In this document: positions 15,387 to 24,860 of the stretch, one piece after another
How the letters are laid out: every line of letters starts with the position of its first letter
Numbering within the stretch: the first letter of the stretch is position 1
Origin: an uncultured Oscillospiraceae bacterium
GTDB taxonomy: Bacteria; Bacillota; Clostridia; Oscillospirales; Oscillospiraceae
DNA: 38,844 nucleotides
Direction of reading: 5' to 3'
Assembly: GCA_905234625.1 (NCBI GenBank)
Contig: CAJOIC010000028.1
Span: 1-38,844 of the forward strand
Position numbers and translations under genes: made by a program
Notes under the pieces: model-generated
What the model was told of the DNA's origin: nothing
The model's input: the letters and a program-made list of their open reading frames with translations, nothing else
The model's database searches: none

Positions 15387-17288
15387 ATGAAAAGATCCCT
15401 TAAGCTCGCGTCGCTCCTGATGGCGCTGGTCTTCGCGCTGACCCTGGGCACGGCGGCCTTCGCCTCCGGCGAGGCCTCCTCCTCCATGCCCGGCGAGGCG
15501 CCTCCCGCTCCTCCCAGCGCCATGGCGCAGAACACCGAAGACATGAAGAACACCGCCGCCGTGTCCGTGATGGACGGCGCGGTGGAGACCGACGCCGACG
15601 CCATCATCGCCGAGGGCGATATCTCCACCGGCGGCATCTCCGGCCTGCTGGCGGGCTACGACGGCATCGGCGACTGGGACGGCTCCTCCGTCTTCGGTCA
15701 CTACGGCCTCGTCCTCTCCGGCGACAGCGGCGAGTTCACCATCGGCGGACCTGAGGATCTCTACGAGATCGACGGCCAGGGCTACAACACCGTGCTGGTC
15801 CTGGGCGCTGAGGACCGGGATGAGCCGAACGCCCTCGGCGGCAGCGACACCCGCGACTACAAGGACGCCCAGGAGGGCGCTGAGGGCGCCGGCATCTACG
15901 CCGACATGCCCGTCGTCACGCTGGACAACGTCTATGTCTACACCTCCGGCTACGGCCGCAGCGCCATGCACACCACCTCCGACGTGGAGAAGACCGTCAT
16001 CCGGGACAGCTCCATCATCGCGGTGGGCTCCGAGGGCCGCGATTCCTCCGCGCCCGGCGTCATCTGCATGTACGCCAGCTCCCGCCCCCTGCTGATCGAG
16101 TCCTCCGGCAAGACCTACATCTATAACAGCGACGTCATCAGCTCTGACTGGGGCGTCTACTCCCTGGACGGCTGCTACGGCGCCGATGTCTATATCGTCA
16201 ACGACTACTCCCTGAACACCGTCGGCGGTTACAGCATGTACGCGCTGGGCTTTGCCTCCGGCCAGGAGAACAGCACGTATTTCTACGGCTCCTACGCCGC
16301 CTCCGCCCAGTACGGCACCATCCTCTGCGCCGCGGGCCGCACCTACACCGGCGCTCTGTCCGACGCCCCCGCCGAGGCTCTGGCGGAGCTGGGCGCGTCC
16401 GGACTCCGGGAGCCCACCCTGAAAAACGGCTGGTCCTACATCGGCGGCCGCACCAACGCCGTCACCATGCAGGCGGACATGTCCGGCGCGGAGATCGTGG
16501 GCATCCTGGACGCCACACACACCATCTTTGATACCCAGGGCGTCACCGACCGGGACGGCTATCAGCTGGACGACACCATGGACCTCTACGACTACAAAAA
16601 CGACATGGCCTACGGCGCCGCTCACTACTTCCTGAACTACATCCACGGCTCGGTCTTCGCCATCCGCAGCGAGAATGTGGACATGACCCTGGACGACTGC
16701 CAGGTCTTCTCCTCCAACGGCGTCGCCATCCGCAGCGTCATCGGCTACGACAACATGGCCTCCAACATCCGGGTCGCCGACGGCACCGAATACCACGGCC
16801 ATGACATCACCGTGAAGAACATGGACCTGGTTGGCGATATCCTCCACGAGGACTACCAGCGCAAGATGGTCCTCACCCTGGAGAACGCCGACCTCTGCGG
16901 CGCGGTGATCTCCGGCACCTACGCCGCCTGGCGTCAGAACATCTCCGACTTCATCGACGCGGACTGGTCCGAGTACGACGAGTCCCTGGGCCATACCAAG
17001 GACGTGGTCCTGAGCACCCTGTGCTACGATGAGGCCTACGATACCATCTGGGGTGTCCGCATGAGCCTGGACGCGGACTCCAGCTGGACCGTCACCGGCG
17101 ACTCCAGCCTGAACAGCCTCACCGTGGCGGAGGGCGCGCAGATCGCCGCTCCTGCCGGTCATGAGCTGGAGATCTACGTGGACTGCGGCATGGACGGCTC
17201 CCAGGTCTTCTACGACTGGACCTCCGGCACCCGGGTGGATTCCCTCGGCGCGGGCGAGTATTCCGGCGTCGTCATCCTGGTAAAATGA
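15387..17288 (+). CDS. Secreted beta-helix-like protein B (633 aa)
   Basis: The signal peptide MKRSLKLASLLMALVF with cleavage near AFA-SGEAS is followed by a Pro/Ser linker. A long repetitive beta-rich domain then continues to the C-terminus, containing repeats of the style TYIYNSDVISSDWGVYS and SVFAIRSENVDMTLDDC. It is the divergent paralogue of the 650-residue protein; the last about 400 residues align in the same order. It has no recognised anchor and ends VVILVK. A GGAAGAG ribosome-binding site precedes the ATG, and its promoter carries the shared cluster element. The sequence is very GC-rich with strong codon bias, suggesting high expression. Possible roles are a cell-surface binding or adsorption protein for the substrate imported by the downstream ABC system, or a polysaccharide-active protein. 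Confidence 0.85.
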   Translation: MKRSLKLASLLMALVFALTLGTAAFASGEASSSMPGEAPPAPPSAMAQNTEDMKNTAAVSVMDGAVETDADAIIAEGDISTGGISGLLAGYDGIGDWDGSSVFGHYGLVLSGDSGEFTIGGPEDLYEIDGQGYNTVLVLGAEDRDEPNALGGSDTRDYKDAQEGAEGAGIYADMPVVTLDNVYVYTSGYGRSAMHTTSDVEKTVIRDSSIIAVGSEGRDSSAPGVICMYASSRPLLIESSGKTYIYNSDVISSDWGVYSLDGCYGADVYIVNDYSLNTVGGYSMYALGFASGQENSTYFYGSYAASAQYGTILCAAGRTYTGALSDAPAEALAELGASGLREPTLKNGWSYIGGRTNAVTMQADMSGAEIVGILDATHTIFDTQGVTDRDGYQLDDTMDLYDYKNDMAYGAAHYFLNYIHGSVFAIRSENVDMTLDDCQVFSSNGVAIRSVIGYDNMASNIRVADGTEYHGHDITVKNMDLVGDILHEDYQRKMVLTLENADLCGAVISGTYAAWRQNISDFIDADWSEYDESLGHTKDVVLSTLCYDEAYDTIWGVRMSLDADSSWTVTGDSSLNSLTVAEGAQIAAPAGHELEIYVDCGMDGSQVFYDWTSGTRVDSLGAGEYSGVVILVK

Positions 17289-17303
17289 TCCTCTGCGAAA
17301 TGC

Positions 17304-17337
17304 AAGGACCTCGGCTCACGGGCCGAGGTCCTTTTTT
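17304..17337. terminator. Bidirectional terminator between beta-helix B and the LysR pair
   Basis: AAGGACCTCGGC and GCCGAGGTCCTT form a 12-bp stem with a six-base loop and T tract at 17332-17337. The A run on the other side lets it serve convergent transcription as well; it overlaps the stop of the minus-strand LysR gene. Confidence 0.92.
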
Positions 17338-18223
17338 ACGGATGGTTTTTATAATACGTCTGCAAAAATGTCGCCAGCTCCGGCAGGAGCGGGTTCTCGT
17401 TCGTCCGCTTCCAGAGGCAGATCACATCGTCCGTGATGTCCGTCGCGTGACCGACGAGGCCCTCCATCCGCACGAAGGGCGTGAATCGCCCTCCGGCCAG
17501 GGTCACGCCCCGAGTGTGGACCATTTCCGTGAGCAGGGTCTGGTAATTTGGCAGGTTTATAAGCTCCGGCGGACTCAGCCGCGCCACCAGCCGCTCCCGG
17601 AAACCCAGGAGCCGGTACTCCGTCCGGATCCAGTTCCAGGCCAGGGTCATGAGCAGCGGCAGACCCCAGCAGTCCTCCTGCATGGGACCGTCTCCCAGGT
17701 CTTTCGGCGCGTAGAGCAGGATATCCTCCCTGGCCACCACCGCCGTCTCCAGGTCCCGCCGGTCCGGCTGCTGCGCCCCGGAAAAGAAGGCGCAGTCCAC
17801 CTCCCCGTCCAGGAGCGCATCCAAAAGCTCGTTGTTCGTGAACTGATAGAACGAGAAATTCGTCCGCCGTTTCTGACCGAAGAATGCCTTAAAACCCTCC
17901 CCGAAGGCGCCGAAGGGGTCCAGCCACTCCGAGACGCCCACCTTCAGCCGCATGGCAAGGCTCTTCTGATGCAGACGGATATCCTCCATGAGGAACGCGA
18001 ACTGCCGGGCCTGGCCCTCAAACAGGCGGTAGTACATGCCGCCCATCTCCGTCAGGGACAGCCGGGGGCCGTTCCGGTCGAAGAGCCGCACGTCCAGCTC
18101 CTTCTCCAGGGCGATGACCTGCTTCGACACCGCCTGGGGCGACAGGTACAGCTCCGACGCCGCCGCGGAAAAGCTCAGCCGCTTCGCCGCCTTCAGAAAG
18201 CAATCCACTTGGTTCGTGTTCAT
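17336..18223 (-). CDS. LysR-family transcriptional regulator A
   Basis: This 295-residue protein has the LysR N-terminal winged HTH (about 3-62; LSFSAAASELYLSPQAVSKQ with recognition helix near 28-43). A linker helix and an effector-binding domain follow (about 90-295, beginning RLKVGVSEWLDPFG). Its ATG overlaps the stop of the upstream LysR gene as ATGA, so the two regulators are translated together and may form a hetero-oligomer. The effector domain resembles that of the tandem-HTH regulator at 30448: SEWL, then NNELLDALLDG against NTDLLAALESG, and REDILLYAP against REDICLFLP. It probably controls the adjacent cluster. Confidence 0.93.
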   Translation of the reverse strand: MNTNQVDCFLKAAKRLSFSAAASELYLSPQAVSKQVIALEKELDVRLFDRNGPRLSLTEMGGMYYRLFEGQARQFAFLMEDIRLHQKSLAMRLKVGVSEWLDPFGAFGEGFKAFFGQKRRTNFSFYQFTNNELLDALLDGEVDCAFFSGAQQPDRRDLETAVVAREDILLYAPKDLGDGPMQEDCWGLPLLMTLAWNWIRTEYRLLGFRERLVARLSPPELINLPNYQTLLTEMVHTRGVTLAGGRFTPFVRMEGLVGHATDITDDVICLWKRTNENPLLPELATFLQTYYKNHP

Positions 18224-19095
18224 ACGCTGCTCCTCCTCTGGCGGACATAGCTCTCGAACAGGGACACCCAGGGACTGACCCGGCCCTGCTTCGTCACGAA
18301 CACCAGCCTGAGCTTATGCTCCGGCAGGGGCAGCCAGCGCAGCCCCTCCGCGGCGGCGGACATGGGGGCGATGGTATAGCACCCGCCGCACAGCAGCTGG
18401 GTATATGTGGAGCGGACGTTTGGCACCACCTCCATCTGCTTCGGAGAGATGCCCAGCTCCGCGCAGAACATCCCCACGCGGCGGCGGACGGACTCCTCGT
18501 CCGGCTCCCCCATGGGCGCGGCGATCTGCCGCAGCTCGGACAGCTCCTCCATGGAGGGGAGCTCCTCCAGGTCCCGGGACACCACATACATGGCCTGCTC
18601 CGCGAAGGGCGGGGATATGATGAGCCCCCGCAGGCTGTAGGTGCTGTACTCCGGCAGGACCGCGATATCGGCGTTGCCGTCCTCCAGCATGTCCGCCACC
18701 TCCCGGGTAGCGCCCTGCCGGGTATGGAGCCGGACGTTGGGGTAGGTCTGTCGGAAGCCCAGAAGATCCTCCTCCAGTCCCAGGGGACAGCCCGTCCAGT
18801 CGTTCCAGGCCACGTACAGCTCGTTCATCCCCTCCACGGACATGCGGCGGCTCTGCCGCTCCAGAGTGGAGAGCTGGGCGTCGTGCTCCGTGCGCCACCG
18901 CAGGAAGCGCTCTCCCGCCCAGGTGAGGGTGATGGCGCTGCCGCCCCGGTTCAGAAGCTCAAAGCCCAGCTCCGCCTCCAGAGCCTGGATGTTGCGGCTC
19001 ACCGCCTGCTGCGTGCTGGATATCTCCCGGGCGCTGATGGTGAAGCTGCCGGTACGCGCCACCGACAGGAAACAGGCCAGCTCCATATCGTTCAC
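18220..19095 (-). CDS. LysR-family transcriptional regulator B
   Basis: This 291-residue LysR protein has an HTH at about 3-62 (TGSFTISAREISSTQQAVSR) and an effector domain from about 90. GTG at 19093-19095 is used as the start because AGGGGG lies nine bases upstream; an ATG three codons later is possible. It is divergent from the importer operon, whose first gene starts 178 bases away. This is the classic arrangement for a LysR regulator acting on the shared intergenic region. It precedes and overlaps LysR A by four bases. The TQQAVS recognition helix matches the first HTH of the tandem-HTH regulator at 30448. Confidence 0.93.
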   Translation of the reverse strand: MNDMELACFLSVARTGSFTISAREISSTQQAVSRNIQALEAELGFELLNRGGSAITLTWAGERFLRWRTEHDAQLSTLERQSRRMSVEGMNELYVAWNDWTGCPLGLEEDLLGFRQTYPNVRLHTRQGATREVADMLEDGNADIAVLPEYSTYSLRGLIISPPFAEQAMYVVSRDLEELPSMEELSELRQIAAPMGEPDEESVRRRVGMFCAELGISPKQMEVVPNVRSTYTQLLCGGCYTIAPMSAAAEGLRWLPLPEHKLRLVFVTKQGRVSPWVSLFESYVRQRRSSV

Positions 19096-19175
19096 GGGCG
19101 ATCGCCCCCTTTCTCCCGCTCATCATACCCCAGATCCTCGTTGAAGACAATATTTTTTCGTGTCGATACCCAACA

Positions 19176-19214
19176 TTTTTGTTGTTTTACAATCAAATGC
19201 ATATGATTTATACT
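19176..19214 (+). promoter_or_regulatory. Promoter of the importer operon with shared cluster element
   Basis: TTTACA (19186-19191), 17 bases and TATACT (19209-19214). The upstream element 19176-19195 matches 15311-15330 at 17 of 20 positions. A small dyad CAACA-TTTT-TGTTG (19171-19184) overlaps its left end and could be the LysR half-site pair. Confidence 0.75.
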
Positions 19215-19273
19215 CTTTATATATTAGGTTAACCGCCTAAAAACAATGGATCCAAGAAAGGACGGAACGAACG

Positions 19274-20944
19274 ATGAAACACATTTCCCGGCTTCTGGCC
19301 CTGGCTCTCTGCCTGGTCCTGTGCCTGAGCCTCGCCGCCTGCGGCGGCAGCAGCTCCAGCACCGCCAGCGAGGCCCCCGCCAACGACACCGCCGAGGCCG
19401 CCCCCGCCGCCGCGGAAGAGAGCGCCGCGGAAGCCCCTGCCGCCGACGGCGACCTGAAGGTATTCGTCTACGGCACCGACGCCAACTCCACCACCTTCGA
19501 CCCGGCCTCCGACCTGCAGACCAACTCCGGCAACTTCCTCGTCCACGCCGTGGGCGAGAGCCTGTGGACCTGCGACGCGGACGGCAACATGACCATGAAG
19601 GTCGCAAGCAATGTCGATTACAACGAGAACGTGCTGGACATCACTCTGAACCAGGGCGTCATGTTCTCAAACGGCGACGAGCTGACCGCTGAGGACGTGC
19701 TCTTCACCTTCCAGCACAACGCCAGCCAGTTCCGCACCATGGCCATGTACGCCTGCATGGATCTGGCCAACGCCGAGATCGCGGACGACTATCACCTGGT
19801 CATCCCCATGAACTACTATGACGCTGCCCTCATCGACCTGCTGGGCAACGCCTCCTGCATGATCCTCGACGCCGACGTAGCCGGCGCGGACGGCTATGCC
19901 TTCGACTGGCTCATCGGCACCGGCCCCTACATGCTCCAGGGCGACGGCATCACCGACAAGTCCGGCTGGGAGGAGTCCGTCAAGTACACCCTGGTCCGCA
20001 ACCCCAACTACTGGGGCGAGGCTCCTTATTATGACGAGTTCGACGTGTACTTCTACTCTCAGGAGTCCACCCGCTATGCCGATCTGCAGTCCGGCAAGCT
20101 GGACGCGGCCTATCTGACCGAGGCCACCTACATCAACAACCTCTCCAAGGGCGCTGTGCCCGACGCCTCCCTCATCTCCGTGAACGAGAACGCCGTCTTC
20201 TGCTTTGAGATGGCCGTGGAGATGGGCGGCGCCTCCGGCGAGGCCGGCGAGCCCGCCGTCTTCTCCGACATCAACGTCCGCAAGGCGCTGGCCCACTGCC
20301 TGGACATCCCCACCATGGTGGAGAGCCTGGGCGAGGGTGTCTACGACGTCGCCTCCTCCTTGGTGGGCGAGGGCAGCTGGGTCTATGAGGACCTGGGCGT
20401 CTACGAGTACGATCCCGAGCTGGCCGCTCAGTATCTGGCCGAGGCCGGCTATGGTCTCGACAATCCTCTGAACGTGTCCGTCTACTGCGAAGGCACCGCC
20501 TGGAACGCCGCTCTGTGTGAGGCCGCGCAGGCTTATGCCGCCGCCATCGGCATCAACCTGGATCTCTCCAACGTCACCGATTTCGCCACCATCCTGCCGA
20601 GCCTCATCGCCAACCAGGTGCCCATGTCCGTCGGCCAGGGCTCCAACGGCTCCGGCAACGACCCCGCGAACCTGCTGCAGCAGTTCGGACCCAGCTCCGA
20701 CAACTCCCTGCTCCGCGTCCGCGATGAGGAGCTGGCAGAGCTCTTCAACGCAGGCTCCTCCGAGCCCGACCACGCCAAGCGCGTGCAGATCTACCAGGAT
20801 CTGATCCGCGGCATGTACGATCAGTATCACGTCATCCCCATCTGCGTGGGCACCGTGAACTTCGGCGTGAAGGACGTCCACACGAGCTTCGCAGCAGCCA
20901 TCGACACCTCCAACCGCGTCGATCCCTGCCTGCTGACCGACTGA
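19274..20944 (+). CDS. ABC transporter substrate-binding lipoprotein, family 5 (Opp/Dpp type)
   Basis: This 556-residue lipoprotein has a signal peptide ending in the lipobox LAAC, Cys24. A Ser/Ala/Glu-rich tether leads to a mature domain typical of OppA/DppA solute-binding proteins, for example the YFYSQESTRYADLQSGKLDAAY region and the VRKALAHCLD segment. It sits on the outer face of the membrane and delivers substrate to the permeases encoded just downstream. Family 5 members bind peptides, but also nickel, glycosides and other small molecules, so the substrate is not fixed by homology. AAGAAAGGACGG precedes the ATG. First gene of the operon and divergent from LysR B. Confidence 0.95.
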   Translation: MKHISRLLALALCLVLCLSLAACGGSSSSTASEAPANDTAEAAPAAAEESAAEAPAADGDLKVFVYGTDANSTTFDPASDLQTNSGNFLVHAVGESLWTCDADGNMTMKVASNVDYNENVLDITLNQGVMFSNGDELTAEDVLFTFQHNASQFRTMAMYACMDLANAEIADDYHLVIPMNYYDAALIDLLGNASCMILDADVAGADGYAFDWLIGTGPYMLQGDGITDKSGWEESVKYTLVRNPNYWGEAPYYDEFDVYFYSQESTRYADLQSGKLDAAYLTEATYINNLSKGAVPDASLISVNENAVFCFEMAVEMGGASGEAGEPAVFSDINVRKALAHCLDIPTMVESLGEGVYDVASSLVGEGSWVYEDLGVYEYDPELAAQYLAEAGYGLDNPLNVSVYCEGTAWNAALCEAAQAYAAAIGINLDLSNVTDFATILPSLIANQVPMSVGQGSNGSGNDPANLLQQFGPSSDNSLLRVRDEELAELFNAGSSEPDHAKRVQIYQDLIRGMYDQYHVIPICVGTVNFGVKDVHTSFAAAIDTSNRVDPCLLTD

Positions 20945-21007
20945 TCGCAGACACCCATACACCGAACGCACGACCCCTGCCGCCGCGCTTTTTAAGAGGA
21001 GCGCAAC

Positions 21008-21997
21008 ATGATAAAATACATCCTCCGCAGGCTCCTGCTCATCATCCCTGTGCTGCTGGGAGCCATCATCGTGGTGTTCACCATCAACTACTTCAGCACC
21101 ACGGACCCTGCCATGGTAAAGCTGGGCCTCTCCGCCTCCGACCCCGTGAAGCTTGCGGCCATGAGAGAGCAGATGGGCCTGAACCGTCCCTACATCGTGC
21201 AGCTGGCCGACTATATCTGGCGGCTCTTCCACGGTGATCTCGGAAACTCCTACGTCTACGCCAAGACAGTGTGGGAGCTTCTCGCCGGCCGCATCCCCAA
21301 CACCCTCAAGCTCGGCCTCGGCGCCATGGTGATCTCCGTCTGCGTCGGCATCCCCCTGGGCATCGTGGCCGCCCTGCACCAGAACTCCGCCATCGACTAC
21401 ATCACCACCACCTTCGCCGTCATCATGAACGCCATGCCGGGCTTCCTGGTGGCTGTCATCCTCATGCTGATCTTCGCTCTGAAGCTGGGCTGGTTCCCGG
21501 TCTCCGGCGCGGAGGGCTTCAAGAGCTTCGTGCTCCCGGTCATCGCCGCCGGCATCGGACCCATCACGCAGAACGCCCGTATGACGCGGTCCTCCATCCT
21601 GGAGGTCATCCGCCAGGACTACGTCCGCACCGCCCGGGCCAAGGGCATCGCGGAGGGCAAGGTCATCACGAAGCACGTGCTGAAAAACTCCCTCATCCCC
21701 ATCCTCACCATGGTGGGCGCGGGTCTCGGCACCTGCCTCGCGGGCTCGATCCTCGTGGAGATGATCTTCAACATCCCCGGCATGGGCATGCTCATAAACT
21801 CCTCCATCATGGCCAAGGACTTCATCACCGTCCAGGGCTGCGTGGTGGTGTGCGCCGTCGTCGTGGCGCTAGCGAACCTTCTGACGGACCTGGCCTACGC
21901 CTACGTCGATCCCCGTATCAAGGCCCAGTACACCGCCGGCAGCAAGAAGGACAAAAAAGCGGCCGAGGCCGCGGATAAGGAGGCGAGCGCGGCATGA
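21008..21997 (+). CDS. ABC transporter permease (OppB/DppB type)
   Basis: This 329-residue integral membrane protein has six predicted helices, starting MIKYILRRLLLIIPVLLGAI. The conserved binding-protein-dependent transport loop (RQDYVRTARAKGIAEGKV, about 200-217) docks with the ATPase subunit. The C-terminus is Lys/Ala/Glu-rich. AGAGGAG lies upstream of the ATG, 63 bases after the binding-protein gene. It overlaps the next permease by four bases. It forms the translocation channel with the OppC-type partner. Confidence 0.95.
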   Translation: MIKYILRRLLLIIPVLLGAIIVVFTINYFSTTDPAMVKLGLSASDPVKLAAMREQMGLNRPYIVQLADYIWRLFHGDLGNSYVYAKTVWELLAGRIPNTLKLGLGAMVISVCVGIPLGIVAALHQNSAIDYITTTFAVIMNAMPGFLVAVILMLIFALKLGWFPVSGAEGFKSFVLPVIAAGIGPITQNARMTRSSILEVIRQDYVRTARAKGIAEGKVITKHVLKNSLIPILTMVGAGLGTCLAGSILVEMIFNIPGMGMLINSSIMAKDFITVQGCVVVCAVVVALANLLTDLAYAYVDPRIKAQYTAGSKKDKKAAEAADKEASAA

Positions 21998-22908
21998 ACG
22001 AAGTGAAGACCCCCTCTGTGGACGCTCCGGAAAAGACCGAGACGGTCCGCCTCAAAAAGCGCAGCTACTGGGGCGAGGTCTGGCACCGGCTGAAAAAGAA
22101 CCCCGTCTCCATGATCTGCCTGGCCTTCCTGGCGGTCATGCTGCTGGGCATCATCTTCGCCACCGTGCTCAGCCCCTACGACTATACCGCCCAGAACCTG
22201 GCTGAGCGCTTCCAGACCCCCTCCGCCGCCCACTGGATGGGTACGGACGACTACGGCCGCGATCTGCTGACCCGCCTTTTGGTGGGCGGACGGTACAGTC
22301 TCCTCATCGCCATCCTCTCCGTGGCCATCGGCATCGTGTTCGGCATGATCATCGGCGCCCTGTGCGGCTTCTTCGGGAAGTACGTGGACTCCGTCCTCAT
22401 GCGCATCATGGACGTCATCATGTCCATCCCCGGCATGATGCTCGCGATCTGCATCTCCGTGGCGCTGGGCTCCGGCGTCTTCAACACCGCGCTGGCCCTG
22501 GCCGTGGGCACCATCCCCATGATCGCCCGGCAGCTGCGCTCGTCTACCATGCTGATAAACGGTCAGGAGTACATCGAGGCCGCCCGCAGCTTCGGCGAGT
22601 CGAATTTCAAGATCATCATGACCCACATCATCCCCAACACCCTGGCCCCCATCATCGTGCAGACCTCTCTGTACATCGGCGGCGCCATCATGGGCATCGC
22701 GGGCCTGAGCTTCCTGGGTCTGGGCGTCCAGCCCCCCACGCCGGAGTGGGGCAACATCCTGAACAACGGCCTCGACTACATCTACGACTTCTCTACGCGC
22801 TGGCATGTCATCGTGTTCCCCGCCCTGTTCATCGTCCTGGCGGAGCTGGCCTTCAACCTTCTGGGCGACGGCCTGCGCGACGCCATGGACCCGCGTATGC
22901 GTCAGTGA
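21994..22908 (+). CDS. ABC transporter permease (OppC/DppC type)
   Basis: This 304-residue protein has the OppC-type N-terminal segment (WHRLKKNPVSMICLAFLAVM) and six helices. It includes the signature GTDDYGRDLLTRLLVGGRYSL and the coupling loop GQEYIEAARSFGESNF. It pairs with the OppB-type permease whose stop overlaps its start (ATGA). The next gene follows after 12 bases with a GAGGAGGG ribosome-binding site. Confidence 0.95.
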   Translation: MNEVKTPSVDAPEKTETVRLKKRSYWGEVWHRLKKNPVSMICLAFLAVMLLGIIFATVLSPYDYTAQNLAERFQTPSAAHWMGTDDYGRDLLTRLLVGGRYSLLIAILSVAIGIVFGMIIGALCGFFGKYVDSVLMRIMDVIMSIPGMMLAICISVALGSGVFNTALALAVGTIPMIARQLRSSTMLINGQEYIEAARSFGESNFKIIMTHIIPNTLAPIIVQTSLYIGGAIMGIAGLSFLGLGVQPPTPEWGNILNNGLDYIYDFSTRWHVIVFPALFIVLAELAFNLLGDGLRDAMDPRMRQ

Positions 22909-22920
22909 GGAGGGAACGAC

Positions 22921-23901
22921 ATGAGCTTACTTGAGATCAAAGACCTGACCATCCACTTCCAGACCGAGGACGGCGACGTGAAGGCCGTCAACGGCATCTC
23001 CTTCGCCGTGGAGCAGGGCAAGACCCTGGGCCTCGTGGGCGAGACCGGCGCCGGGAAGACCACCACGGCTCTCGGCATCCTGCGCCTCGTGCCGGAGCCC
23101 GGCAAGATCCTCTCCGGCTCCATCACCTACAAGGACCAGGACATCCTGAAGATGTCCGAGAAGGACGTGCAGGACCTGCGGGGCAACGAGATATCCATGA
23201 TCTTCCAGGACCCCATGACGGCCCTGAACCCTGTCATGACCGTGGGCGACCAGATCGCCGAGGTCATCCTGCGCCACCAGGAGTGCACCAAGGCCGAGGC
23301 CCAGCAGCGGATGCTGGAGATGCTCGGCAAGGTGGGCATCAGCTCTGACCGGGCGGGGGACTACCCCCACCAGTTCTCCGGCGGCATGAAGCAGCGCATC
23401 ATCATCGCCATCGCCCTGGCCTGCAACCCCAAGCTCCTGCTGGCCGACGAGCCCACCACCGCCCTGGACGTGACCATCCAGGCCCAGGTCATGCGGATGG
23501 TGAACGAGCTCAAAAAGGAGTTCGGCACCTCCATGGTGCTCATCACCCACGACCTCGGCATCGTGGCGGAGAGCTGCGACGCCGTCGCCATCATGTACGC
23601 CGGTGAGATCGTGGAATACGGCTCCCTGGAGGACATCTTCGACCACACCGCCCATCCCTATACCAAGGGCCTGTTCGGCTCCATCCCCCGGCTGGACCTG
23701 GACACCGAGCGGCTCCAGCCCATCCAGGGCCTCATGCCCGATCCCATCAACCTGCCCTCGGGCTGTCCCTTCCATCCCCGCTGCCCCTACTCCGCCCGGG
23801 AGTGCATGGAGCAGAACCCCGCTCATGTCGAGGTGACCCCGGGCCATCTCGTCAAATGCCTGCATTGTGACTCTATCAGCCAGGAGGTGACCGCGTCATG
23901 A
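22921..23901 (+). CDS. ABC transporter ATP-binding protein (OppD/DppD type)
   Basis: This 326-residue ATPase has Walker [10 protein letters not shown] (about 40-48), signature FSGGMKQR and Walker [13 protein letters not shown]. The C-terminal oligopeptide-transporter extension has the cysteine-containing [17 protein letters not shown], which in some Opp/Dpp ATPases binds an Fe-S cluster. It powers import with the OppF-type partner, whose ATG overlaps its stop. Confidence 0.95.
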   Translation: MSLLEIKDLTIHFQTEDGDVKAVNGISFAVEQGKTLGLVGETGAGKTTTALGILRLVPEPGKILSGSITYKDQDILKMSEKDVQDLRGNEISMIFQDPMTALNPVMTVGDQIAEVILRHQECTKAEAQQRMLEMLGKVGISSDRAGDYPHQFSGGMKQRIIIAIALACNPKLLLADEPTTALDVTIQAQVMRMVNELKKEFGTSMVLITHDLGIVAESCDAVAIMYAGEIVEYGSLEDIFDHTAHPYTKGLFGSIPRLDLDTERLQPIQGLMPDPINLPSGCPFHPRCPYSARECMEQNPAHVEVTPGHLVKCLHCDSISQEVTAS

Positions 23902-24860
23902 CCCCCATCGTACAGGTCGAGCATCTCTGCAAATACTTCAAGACCCCCCGCGGCCAGCTCCACGCGGTAGAGGACCTGTCCTTCGCCATCCAGGAAAAGA
24001 CCACCCTGGGCGTCGTGGGCGAGTCCGGCTGCGGCAAGTCCACCCTGGGCCGGGTCATCATGGGTCTGCATGAGTCCACCGCCGGCACCCTGCTGCTGGA
24101 GGGCCAGGACGTCACCCGTCCCACCAAGGCCCAGAAGAAGGCCATGCGCAAGGACATCCAGATGATCTTCCAGGATCCCTATTCGAGCCTGGACCCCCGC
24201 ATGTGCGTCTCCGACCTCATCGCCGAGCCCATGAAGGCCTTAAAGCTCTGCGACAAGGACGAGCGGGAGCTGCGGGTGGCGGAGCTCATGGACACCGTGG
24301 GCCTGAGCCGCCGGTTCGCCTTCTCCTATCCGCATGAGCTGGACGGCGGCCGCCGCCAGCGCATCGGTATCGCCCGGGCGCTGTCCGTGGACCCGAAGTT
24401 CATCGTCTGCGACGAGCCCGTGTCCGCCCTGGACGTTTCCATCCAGGCCCAGATCCTGAACCTTCTGCAGGACCTCCAGGATCAGCGGGGCCTCACCTAC
24501 ATGTTCATCACTCACAACCTGTCCGTGGTGAAGCATATCTCCCACTCCATCCTGGTCATGTACCTGGGCTGCGAGGTGGAGATGTGCGATTCAAAGGAGC
24601 TGTTCCGCCAACCCCTGCACCCCTACACCAAGGGTCTTCTCTCCGCGATCCCCATTCCCTCCATCCACGTGCAGCGGGAGGAGATCATCATGAAGGGCGA
24701 GGTCACCTCTCCCATCAACCCCAAGCCCGGCTGCCGCTTCGCCTCCCGCTGCCCCTACGCCAAGGACAAGTGCCGGGAGTCCCTGCCGGAGGTGGAGGAG
24801 GTCCTGCCCGGACACTACGCCGCCTGCCACTATGTCCGGGAGATCAACGGTCTGACATGA
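23898..24860 (+). CDS. ABC transporter ATP-binding protein (OppF/DppF type)
   Basis: This 320-residue ATPase has Walker [10 protein letters not shown] and Walker [13 protein letters not shown]. The C-terminal extension [15 protein letters not shown] has the usual cysteine spacing. The ABC signature reads LDGGRRQR instead of LSGGQRQR, with Ser replaced by Asp. This may mark a subfamily with asymmetric ATP sites. Overlaps with OppD upstream and with the small membrane-protein gene downstream (ATGA) show tight coupling. Confidence 0.94.
   Translation: MTPIVQVEHLCKYFKTPRGQLHAVEDLSFAIQEKTTLGVVGESGCGKSTLGRVIMGLHESTAGTLLLEGQDVTRPTKAQKKAMRKDIQMIFQDPYSSLDPRMCVSDLIAEPMKALKLCDKDERELRVAELMDTVGLSRRFAFSYPHELDGGRRQRIGIARALSVDPKFIVCDEPVSALDVSIQAQILNLLQDLQDQRGLTYMFITHNLSVVKHISHSILVMYLGCEVEMCDSKELFRQPLHPYTKGLLSAIPIPSIHVQREEIIMKGEVTSPINPKPGCRFASRCPYAKDKCRESLPEVEEVLPGHYAACHYVREINGLT

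Noticed and set aside
15303-17162. 619-codon minus-strand frame opposite beta-helix B
   Set aside because: Same antisense bias; the plus-strand gene has promoter, ribosome-binding site, signal peptide and terminator.
19667-21676. 669-codon minus-strand frame across the binding protein and OppB genes
   Set aside because: It spans two well-defined genes in antisense and has no family resemblance.
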